Source: Aquabacter sp965279295 (GTDB taxonomy: Bacteria > Pseudomonadota > Alphaproteobacteria > Rhizobiales > Xanthobacteraceae). From it: a DNA stretch of 64,000 nt. Shown in pieces: positions 25,736 through 31,884 of this stretch (the stretch's first letter is position 1; each line of letters opens with the position of its first letter). A program made the translations under genes and the position numbers. The stretch lies in the NCBI GenBank assembly GCA_965279295.1, contig CBDIHQ010000016.1. One strand, given 5' to 3'. The notes beneath the pieces are model-generated. The model searched no databases. It was given only the letters and a program-made list of their open reading frames with translations, and was not told the DNA's origin.

Positions 25736-26086
25736 GGGGTTGCAGTCGTGTCTCCATCACCGCTCCGGCTCTGAGCGCAGCGGCCTGGGGGTTGCAAGAA
25801 TGTCTCCATCCTTGGTTCGCAACACTGTCCCCGGTATGGGGTTGCAGTTCTGTCTCCGTATGGGGTTTCAAGCGCGTCCCCGGCTTAGGGGGTTGCAGAA
25901 ATGTCTCCGCATGGGGTTGCAAGCGTGTCCCCTTTTTTTGAGATGAGAGGCCATTCCCGGCATGGGGTGGCTAATGCTGTCTCCATTTTGAGGACGACGG
26001 CGATGTCCCTGACACGGGGTTGCAGGAATGTCCCCCTTTTGGCCATAGCCCCCAAGTCATCGACGTAGGGTGTCATGCATGTCTCC
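25736..26086. repeat. Iteron cluster B (eight or nine copies, opposite orientation)
   Basis: Copies of GGGGTTGCANNNNTGTCNCC at 25736-25755, 25788-25807, 25838-25857, 25862-25881 (one mismatch), 25889-25908, 25913-25932 and 26016-26035, with degenerate copies at 25964-25984 and 26067-26086. They are in the opposite orientation to cluster A and more irregularly spaced. With cluster A and the core, about 15 copies lie in 880 bp. No coding region is supported here. Confidence 0.8.
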
Positions 26087-26236
26087 GCTTGAATGCGCCG
26101 ATATTCTTGATATGCCGCAGGGGCGGATAAATCAGTCAGTTCTTACTGATCTCAATACTTGTTGATATCAATTTAATTCTACGCCATAATGCAGATGAAG
26201 CCGGATAAGACTTCAATCTGAAACCTGGGTGTTAGG

Positions 26237-26740
26237 ATGACCGTCGATTTATCAACTGAGGATGAGATCGTTAAGCGGGTGAGCTTGGCGGCTAACTACG
26301 CGCCATTCGCCAGCGCCGACGCGGCAAAGATGGCGCTGGCGATGGTCAATATTTGGTCGGTTTCGACCATGGTGGACGCGATGAAAAATGATCACGTCGC
26401 ACCTATCGATATCTTCCTGCCCGACGCCGCATATCAGGATGTCGTCGCGACGCTGCGCCAGCTCGGCTCAACGCTGGAGCGTGCAGCGAAGCTCAGCCTG
26501 CCGAGGGAGCCCATCGGCTCCGACCTGGCGAGCAAGATCCGCGCAGACCTCGCGGCGAGCGTTCGCGTTAGCTCAGACGGTTTCACTGACAGCATGAGGA
26601 CGCTCTCGAAGGCGTTCACGGAGGCTCCGGCGAATCGGATGCGGAAGGTTGTCGCAGACCTCGAACCCGGCCCGCTGCTCTCCCCCGAGGCGCTGGCCCG
26701 CTTGCCGGGCGCTCAGTCGGACGATCGGACGGATTTATAG
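26237..26740 (+). CDS. Hypothetical protein of the prophage right arm
   Basis: 167 residues, soluble and mostly helical (ADAAKMALAMVNIWSVSTMVDAMKNDH, VVATLRQLGSTLERAAKL). I do not recognise it. It follows the iteron array on the same strand and has typical coding composition, unlike the neighbouring spacer. It could be a plasmid- or phage-maintenance gene, but nothing in the sequence shows that. Confidence 0.6.
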   Translation: MTVDLSTEDEIVKRVSLAANYAPFASADAAKMALAMVNIWSVSTMVDAMKNDHVAPIDIFLPDAAYQDVVATLRQLGSTLERAAKLSLPREPIGSDLASKIRADLAASVRVSSDGFTDSMRTLSKAFTEAPANRMRKVVADLEPGPLLSPEALARLPGAQSDDRTDL

Positions 26741-27025
26741 ACCTTCCTCGCGTACATCCTGATGCCGTCGCGCGAGCCCGCCCCTTCAAAAGGCTGCGGG
26801 CTTCCGCACTTCAGGACATCGGTAATGTTGAGAGAATCTCAGAAAAGACAATTGACGCCGAGCCGAACCGTTGTCCGAGAGACATCTTGCAAAATCAAAA
26901 GCTCATTAAAGGTGGGAGCTATTGATCCATCTTCCCGCTGGTGGACAATTCGGCCCACCAGCGGAATTAAAAAACCGAGTGAATCACCTTGATTCCTCGG
27001 GGGGGGGGCAAGCTTCTAGCCCGCC
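26741..27025. other. Spacer with a ten-G run between two convergent genes
   Basis: 285 bp with no convincing gene; a short open frame at 26762-26992 lacks family features and a good ribosome-binding site. It contains imperfect inverted repeats of GGTGG/CCACC type around 26930-26960 and a run of ten G at 26999-27008, 17 bases beyond the carbonic anhydrase stop codon. Confidence 0.5.
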
Positions 27026-27745
27026 TCAGGCGCCGACCAAGTTCACCTTACCCGTAGCCAGATCATAGACCGCCCCTACGACCTTGACCTTTCCTTGGCT
27101 CACCATTTCAGAAAGGATTGGTGTCGCCGTCTTTAGGCGCTCCACGTTGTAGACGACGTTCGCGACGATTGCGGCGTCCAGCAAGTTGGCTGGCTTCTCG
27201 GCCTTCGCCTTCTCAACGCCCGGCTTAATTGCCGCCACAAGCTGCGGCAGATGGCCTGGAAGCTGAACGTTGTCACGCAGGACAGCGATCGTCGCGTTGA
27301 CTGCACCGCAACCCGAGTGGCCCAGCACCATGATTAGAGGAGCGCCCAACATCTTCGCGCCAAATTCGAGGCTTGCGAGGCCATCGTCATTCACAAAGTT
27401 GCCGGCGACACGAACGACGAAAATATCCCCCGGACCTTCATCGAAAGCCAGTTCGGGCGCAACGCGGGAATCTGCGCAACTCAGAATCGCTGCGTATGGA
27501 AACTGAGCGGTCGCGCGGGCAGCCCGACCAGCGGAGAAGTCTTTCTGCGTGGTCTGATTGGAGGCATACCGCGCGTTACCGTCCATAAGGCGCTTTAGAG
27601 CCTCATCGGGCGAGATTGCATTTTGCGGACTTGCGGGCGTTTGTGCCGATGCCGACATACTAAAACCGCCGGTCATGGCGGTAGCTGCCCCTACAGCCAA
27701 CAGGTTGCGGCGGCTCAGGTGCGGCCCACTGTGATCATCACACAT
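27026..27745 (-). CDS. Beta-class carbonic anhydrase with Tat signal peptide
   Basis: 239 residues. The N-terminus HLSRRNLLAVGAATAMTGGFSMSASAQ is a twin-arginine export signal with a cleavage site after ASA, so the enzyme should work in the periplasm. Zinc ligands and the catalytic dyad of beta-carbonic anhydrases are present: Cys90, Asp92 and Arg94 in ILSCADSR, then His143 and Cys146 in LGHSGCGAVN. It interconverts CO2 and bicarbonate. It lies inside the prophage next to attR and is read opposite to the phage genes, the usual place for host-benefit cargo. Confidence 0.92.
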   Translation of the reverse strand: MCDDHSGPHLSRRNLLAVGAATAMTGGFSMSASAQTPASPQNAISPDEALKRLMDGNARYASNQTTQKDFSAGRAARATAQFPYAAILSCADSRVAPELAFDEGPGDIFVVRVAGNFVNDDGLASLEFGAKMLGAPLIMVLGHSGCGAVNATIAVLRDNVQLPGHLPQLVAAIKPGVEKAKAEKPANLLDAAIVANVVYNVERLKTATPILSEMVSQGKVKVVGAVYDLATGKVNLVGA

Positions 27746-28178
27746 AGATTTCCCCCTATTTTGTTTCTCAAACGTCGCGGACGAGATTCGCCTTACGGAA
27801 GCGAGAGATAATTGTCGGGAGCCGCAGGGGACTTTGCAAATTAAAATTGCCCTTCAATTGGTTGATGCCTTTCCAAGACCCCCCAACTGATCGAGTTTCA
27901 GCTCCATTCGTCAGCATAAGTCAGCGCGCTGCGGCCGTTTCTCGCGTGTTATCGACGCCGCCTGGAATGCGTCACATGCGTCTGCCACTTAGGATTGGCT
28001 GTCCCCGCTTCGCGGGAAGAAGTTGGGCGGTTCCCCGGAGGGGAGGGGCGCCGGCCTGAATACTAGTTCCGGTTCCCGGGTCCGCCGCCTATCGCGTAGC
28101 CCAAAATTGTTACGCGAAACTGTTACGCACGACCCTGCGTCCCAGGGTAGAACGTTCTTATTTTTCAAGGACTTAGCG
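27746..28178. other. Non-coding right end of the prophage
   Basis: About 430 bp upstream of the carbonic anhydrase gene and up to attR. It must hold that gene's promoter on the minus strand, but I cannot pick one with confidence. It also holds the right arm-type repeats at 28108-28128. Short open frames here are not gene-like. Confidence 0.6.
28108..28128 (+). repeat. Candidate integrase arm-type sites, right arm
   Basis: TGTTACGC occurs at 28108-28115 and 28121-28128, a 13-bp repeat distance. The same motif and spacing occur inside attL at 11493-11513, and the 13-mer GCGAAACTGTTAC is shared exactly by both arms (11486-11498, 28113-28125). Likely integrase arm-binding sites. Confidence 0.55.
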
Positions 28179-28199
28179 GAAATGGCTGGGGGACTAGGA
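28179..28199. repeat. Right attachment site (attR core)
   Basis: The 21-bp repeat identical to 11422-11442, formed by the last 17 bases of tRNA-Gln plus four bases beyond CCA. The tRNA is kept intact at this end. Confidence 0.9.
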
Positions 28200-28256
28200 T
28201 TCGAACCTAGATTGACGGAGTCAGAGTCCGCAGTTCTACCGTTGAACTATCCCCCA
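28183..28256 (-). tRNA. tRNA-Gln (anticodon CTG)
   Basis: 74 nt on the minus strand. Acceptor stem TGGGGGA/TCCCCCA, D arm with AGTTCAACGGTAGAACT, anticodon stem GCGGA/TCCGT enclosing loop CTCTGAC (anticodon CUG), T arm CTAGGTTCGAATCCTAG, discriminator G and an encoded CCA. Its 3' end is the integration site of the prophage. Confidence 0.97.
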
Positions 28257-28537
28257 AACGGCCCGCGAAGCGGGTTCGTCGGAGGCCTGGTGCCCAGAGG
28301 GCCCGCAGGCGAGGGCGCTCCTATACGCAATTCGTGGGCCGCGGTCCAGAGGGTGTGTGCGAAGTCTTCACATCATGCTGGTGATAACTTCGCTGGTTAA
28401 CGTGCGTAGGCGAAGACGGCCTCGCGTTCATAATCTGGTAGGCGGTATACCAGCCTCGCAATGGTGCTATGCACAATCGACCGTGTTGCAACGCAAAAAC
28501 TTCGCGTATGTTCAGTGTCAGAACGATGGAGGCACAC

Positions 28538-28744
28538 ATGAGCACGTTGATTGCGCACCCGAGCCGCGAGACCGGCCTCTTTGGCCGCTTCGGCAATCTG
28601 GTGTCTGAGTTCTTCGCCGCCGTTTCTGAAGCGCGCGAAATGTCCAACCGGTATCAGTATCTTGTCCGTCTGTCCGACGCCGATCTCGCGCGTCACGGCC
28701 TGACCCGCGAAGAGATTCCCCAGGCCGTTTTCAACGGTCGCTGA
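28538..28744 (+). CDS. DUF1127-family small protein
   Basis: 68 residues from ATG 28538, with GGAGG six bases before it. The C-terminal RYQYLVRLSDADLARHGLTREEIPQAVF is the DUF1127 (YjiS-like) pattern: a short basic helical region followed by LSDADLxxxGLTRxEI. Such proteins are common and often numerous in Hyphomicrobiales; some have been linked to RNA metabolism and stress adaptation. It is a single-gene unit just outside the prophage. Confidence 0.85.
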   Translation: MSTLIAHPSRETGLFGRFGNLVSEFFAAVSEAREMSNRYQYLVRLSDADLARHGLTREEIPQAVFNGR

Positions 28745-28836
28745 GGCACCTACCGCTGCGGCGGCGACAGGAGCAGACCGCGTTCGCGCGGCCGCTCCTT
28801 CTCTTAAGACACATCAGACGAACCTCCCGCCTTTGG

Positions 28837-29466
28837 CTAGATGGAAGCCCTAAGGTCGCCCTCCGCCTCAGGCAGCAGAACGCGTGTCCGCAGGACGTGA
28901 ATGTGCCGCCTCCCGATGCGGGCGATCAGGCGACGCTCTGGTGATGCGCCATCGGGGTGGCCGCCGATGCGATCATAATGTCGCTTCGAGATAAGGATGC
29001 CCTGGCCCGGCCGGGGGCGTCCCAGCAAGGCCAATTGCGCCGCCGCCACGACCTCCCCAACGCGCGGCCCGATCCCATAGCCATCGACGGATAGGCGAAA
29101 TGTCGCCGCCATTCGGTCGCTCATGCCGCGTCGGTCGACCGTTTCCAGGAAATTCGAGACCTCGCGCGCCCAGCCTTCTCCCAGGATCGAGGTGGGCCGA
29201 AGGAACATCAGCCATTTGCCGCGCCCCTGTGCGGCGCCGCGCCGAAGCTGCGCGCCCGGATCTCCCGTTCCTGTCAGAAACAGACACCCCGCCGCGTCCG
29301 CGATCGCCGCAGTCTCATCGCCGGATCCGCCGTCCACCAGAATGACATCGCGCAGAATCCCCCCCGTCACGCCCTGGACCAGGGCGGCAAGCGTCGGAAC
29401 CAGTTGGCGTTCCGCATTGAGGGTGGGGATGACGATCGAAATCAAGCGGCGTCGACCTCTATGCAC
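28837..29466 (-). CDS. Family 2 glycosyltransferase
   Basis: About 209 residues with a GT-A opening: LISIVIPTLNAERQLVPTLAAL, then RDVILVDGGSGDETAAIADAAG and LRRGAAQGRGKWLMFL (nucleotide-binding Rossmann-like fold). The C-terminal part (LALLGRPRPGQGILISKRHYDRIGGHP) is like the TIGR04283-type short glycosyltransferases. The usual DxD is not obvious. The product is probably a cytoplasmic or membrane-associated sugar transferase; acceptor unknown. Confidence 0.85.
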   Translation of the reverse strand: MHRGRRRLISIVIPTLNAERQLVPTLAALVQGVTGGILRDVILVDGGSGDETAAIADAAGCLFLTGTGDPGAQLRRGAAQGRGKWLMFLRPTSILGEGWAREVSNFLETVDRRGMSDRMAATFRLSVDGYGIGPRVGEVVAAAQLALLGRPRPGQGILISKRHYDRIGGHPDGASPERRLIARIGRRHIHVLRTRVLLPEAEGDLRASI

Positions 29467-29706
29467 TCAAGCTATACTGTTCGTGGCATGCACTGTCGAT
29501 CCTGACGGCGCAAGGGGTTTCACGCGTGCCTGCGTCCCGTCCTTCGCTGCTTCTGCGCGGGCGAAAGCCGCCTTTCGGGAAAGCCAGCGCGCCCCAGTTT
29601 GCCCGCGACGCTTCCCTCCAATGCCATCTATAGAATGACATGACGGCAGGTGGGGTGAGACACCCGCTTGGTTCACGCGAATACGCAAGCCAACATGGAG
29701 AGCGCG

Positions 29707-29952
29707 ATGGCATTCGAGGATTGGGACAAGGACGCAGGCGGCCGTCTCAAGGTGTGGCCGCTTCAGGCTTTCACGACTGCGGTGTTCGACGGCCAGGCCG
29801 GCGGCGTGCGCTTCGAGGTAGGGGTGCCACGCGGGCCGGACGTGCCCCTGCCCGCCGTGCAGATTTCGCTCGATCCCATCCAATTGCGCGCGCTGGCCGA
29901 GGCGCTCAACGAAGTGGCCGATCATATCGAGAACGGCACGCTGCCGAGCTGA
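29707..29952 (+). CDS. Conserved-looking hypothetical protein
   Basis: About 81 residues from ATG 29707, which has GGAG seven bases upstream; an in-frame ATG at 29695 is also possible. It contains DAGGRLKVWPLQAFTTAVFDGQAGGVRFEV and LDPIQLRALAEALNEVADHIE. I do not recognise the family. It is followed within seven bases by the secreted protein gene, so the two may be cotranscribed. Confidence 0.6.
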   Translation: MAFEDWDKDAGGRLKVWPLQAFTTAVFDGQAGGVRFEVGVPRGPDVPLPAVQISLDPIQLRALAEALNEVADHIENGTLPS

Positions 29953-29959
29953 CGCGGTG

Positions 29960-30400
29960 ATGGGCATCGTCTCTAGATTGGCGTGGCGGCCGAACGGCGG
30001 GCTCGTACGCTGTGAGAGCGCATGGTGGGGTCTCTTCTGCCTGGTCTGTCTTCTTGCGCCCGCTCCGGCTCGGGCGCAGGCGGCGCCACTGACCGCAATC
30101 TCGCAGGTGGGGCGGGCGTTCCAGGCATGCTGGACGGCCCCGTCCGGCACGGAAGGCTCGCGCATCACCTTTCGTTTCGGGTTGAATGCCAAGGGTGAAC
30201 TGAAGGGCACGCCCAGCGTCACTTATTCACAATTGACGGGAGATCGCGACGCACAGCGGGCCTTCGTTGCGGCCGCACTTCTCTCCTTCTCCCGCTGCAC
30301 GCCGCTGCTCATGAGCCCGGACCTCGGGCGCGTCGTGGCCTCGCGTGTGCTGACCATTACCTTCGTATCGCGTGGCCGCGCGGGCGGTGTGGATATCTGA
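29960..30400 (+). CDS. Secreted protein with TolA/TonB C-terminal-like domain
   Basis: About 146 residues. A signal-peptide-like hydrophobic stretch (WWGLFCLVCLLAPAPARAQA) is followed by AFQACWTAPSGTEGSRITFRFGLNAKGELKGTPSVTY and RDAQRAFVAAALLSFSRCTPL, which matches the RCW..P......V.F.LN.DG.L.G.P pattern of the TolA/TonB C-terminal fold in alphaproteobacteria. It is probably periplasmic. A GTG three bases upstream (29957) could be the start instead. Confidence 0.65.
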   Translation: MGIVSRLAWRPNGGLVRCESAWWGLFCLVCLLAPAPARAQAAPLTAISQVGRAFQACWTAPSGTEGSRITFRFGLNAKGELKGTPSVTYSQLTGDRDAQRAFVAAALLSFSRCTPLLMSPDLGRVVASRVLTITFVSRGRAGGVDI

Positions 30401-30491
30401 AGACGCATCGCCTGTTGACGAAGACGGGAAGCCGCCTGCGCTCGCTTGACAGGGGAGGGGGTGGGACTCTAAATGGCGCCTCCCAAGGTCA

Positions 30492-30567
30492 GGGGCCGTA
30501 GCTCAGATGGGAGAGCGCTGCAATCGCACTGCAGAGGTCAGGGGTTCGATTCCCCTCGGCTCCACCA
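30492..30567 (+). tRNA. tRNA-Ala (anticodon CGC)
   Basis: 76 nt. Acceptor stem GGGGCCG/CGGCTCC with an A discriminator and encoded CCA. D arm AGCTCAGATGGGAGAGC, anticodon stem CTGCA/TGCAG around loop ATCGCAC (anticodon CGC), T arm AGGGGTTCGATTCCCCT. It is followed directly by low-GC foreign-looking DNA, which suggests another integration site. Confidence 0.97.
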
Positions 30568-30620
30568 ATCAACACGTCTAACGTATTGATTTTATTGAAC
30601 TTTCAATAAGAAGCCTTCGG

Positions 30621-30643
30621 TCAACCCCACTGCCAACCCCACC
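30621..30643 (+). repeat. Short tandem repeat after tRNA-Ala, possible integrase arm site
   Basis: Two near-identical copies of (T/G)CCAACCCCAC-type sequence (TCAACCCCAC at 30621 and GCCAACCCCAC at 30632) lie 55 bp past the tRNA. They resemble the paired arm repeats near the tRNA-Gln element in layout, though not in sequence. No integrase gene is nearby, so their role is inference. Confidence 0.3.
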
Positions 30644-30819
30644 TTGAAGCGTCGGTTGGACGCGGACGGCTGCATACGAGTGCGGACGGATTGATGGTTG
30701 GGAAGCATCGAAGGGGTCGCATGGTGAGTGGTCGCGTTCAAGTGCTGGTGGGCGTTGTGGGCGGCCGTGAGGCGCTATCAACATAGTGCCTTTCAACCGG
30801 AGTGAGGGGGAGGTTGGAA

Positions 30820-31023
30820 ATGCTGTCTGAGAAAAGCCCTCGGTCGAGCTTGCCTTCCTCGACGCAGACGAGGCTCAATTTCTCCTCAACCACCGAGATG
30901 CTGACACCCTCCGAGATCGCATCGCTGCAGCAGGACAAGCGCGAAGCGACCGCCTACGCTCTAAGGGCATTCTCGGAGATGCGGGCCAGGAGGTCGAAGG
31001 ACGAGCGGCAGCAGCCGATCTGA
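30820..31023 (+). CDS. Small hypothetical protein of the tRNA-Ala element
   Basis: About 67 residues from ATG 30820, with GGGGAGG seven bases upstream. It has MLTPSEIASLQQDKREATAYALRAFSEMRARR, a helical basic motif that could pack like a small DNA-binding or adaptor protein. Family not recognised. It converges on the minus-strand terS gene, with the terminator at 31137-31157 in between. Confidence 0.55.
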   Translation: MLSEKSPRSSLPSSTQTRLNFSSTTEMLTPSEIASLQQDKREATAYALRAFSEMRARRSKDERQQPI

Positions 31024-31132
31024 CGCGCGACGGCATGTCGTCTGGCGGCGTCCTTGACTACCCCATTCATTAAGGCTTGTGGATCGGCGTCACCCTATGG
31101 CCAACGGCGATGACGGGGGCGGAGACGAAATG

Positions 31133-31158
31133 AAAAGGGCTGCCTATTAGGCAGCCCC
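31133..31158 (-). terminator. Intrinsic terminator of the minus-strand satellite-like operon
   Basis: GGGCTGCC (31137-31144), a 5-base loop and GGCAGCCC (31150-31157); on the minus strand the stem is followed by TTTT. It lies 27 bases after the terS stop. On the plus strand the hairpin is followed by only two T, so it works mainly for the minus-strand operon. Confidence 0.85.
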
Positions 31159-31183
31159 TTCAAATTCGCCATATAAACCAGCG

Positions 31184-31744
31184 TTACTGAACCGTCGCGT
31201 AGCCATCATCGGCAAGCGGATGGGTAACGGGTTTGAGCGCCGATCCCTGGCAGCTCTTGATGAGCATCGCGAGCGGGTTGTCCGCGTCGCCCTGGACCTT
31301 CAGCTTGTCGTTCAACATGCCAAGGTGGCGCATGAGCAGCGTCAGGCTGGCGGTTTTGTCTGCGAGCTTCAGCTTGCGGACGATGCCGGTGGGCTCACCC
31401 TGCGCATTGCGCTCTTCAGTGACCTCCAATCCGGCTAGAGCGGCTGCGGTGTCACCGTCCATCTGGTCCAGGCGCTTCATCGTCCCATCGGGATTGAAGG
31501 CCTTGCGGATGTCGAAGAATGCCAGCTTGGCGACTTCCTGGAGTACGCGGTCGGCGGTGATCTCGGTTCGCAGGGCCCGCTCTGCCATTGCGGCTTCGAT
31601 TGCGCGGGCGATGTCTGGTTTTCTTAGGTTTTCCTCGCCGATCTTGGCTGCCGTCCTTCGGCTGTAGCCCGACCGGATCGAGGCCTGGGTGGCGTTAAGG
31701 TCCACGAGGTACTCGTGGACGAAGACTTTCTGCTTGGGCGTCAT
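31184..31744 (-). CDS. Terminase small subunit (Terminase_2 type)
   Basis: About 186 residues from ATG 31744, with AGGAGG six bases before it. The pattern MTPKQKVFVHEYLVDLNATQASIRSGYSRRTAAKIGEENLRKPDIARAIEAAM is that of the Terminase_2/TerS helix-turn-helix family, followed by VLQEVAKLAFFDIRKAF. No large subunit lies nearby, which is the arrangement seen in phage satellites that redirect a helper phage's packaging. It is the last gene of a minus-strand set (hypothetical, HTH, PrimPol, terS). Confidence 0.88.
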   Translation of the reverse strand: MTPKQKVFVHEYLVDLNATQASIRSGYSRRTAAKIGEENLRKPDIARAIEAAMAERALRTEITADRVLQEVAKLAFFDIRKAFNPDGTMKRLDQMDGDTAAALAGLEVTEERNAQGEPTGIVRKLKLADKTASLTLLMRHLGMLNDKLKVQGDADNPLAMLIKSCQGSALKPVTHPLADDGYATVQ

Positions 31745-31884
31745 GTCTGCCTCCTGCGGCCTAGATTTCTTTCCCTTGTCCGAAATCACCGAAACCATCT
31801 AAATTTAATTTATCATTTTATATCAATAAGTTAAATCTAGAATCGGTTTGGAGATGCGGAATATTCCGCATCTCCGAAATCCGC

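Larger units (their letters stand above)
11422..28199. mobile_element. Prophage-like integrative element in tRNA-Gln
   Basis: A 16.8-kb element bounded by 21-bp perfect direct repeats at 11422-11442 and 28179-28199; the right one covers the last 17 bases of tRNA-Gln plus four flanking bases. Contents in order: tyrosine integrase, small minus-strand gene, HK97-type portal to tape-measure operon, terminator, candidate initiator with an iteron origin, hypothetical gene and beta-carbonic anhydrase. I can find no major tail protein, distal tail or host-recognition gene, no lysin or holin, and no CI/Cro-type repressor. It may be a deletion derivative, a satellite that borrows parts, or a phage-plasmid-like element. 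Confidence 0.88.

Noticed and set aside
25206..26086. CRISPR array, considered for the repeated 20-bp units
   Set aside because: Spacing is irregular, orientation switches, spacers are not of uniform length, no cas genes are nearby, and four copies overlap or adjoin a coding sequence. Iterons explain it better.
26762..26992. 76-codon plus-strand frame between the hypothetical gene and carbonic anhydrase
   Set aside because: No ribosome-binding site, random-looking composition and no family-like blocks; treated as spacer.
30578..30796. Minus-strand frame overlapping the region after tRNA-Ala, considered as an integrase C-terminus
   Set aside because: The translation shows no HxxR or Tyr boxes and no similarity to tyrosine recombinases.
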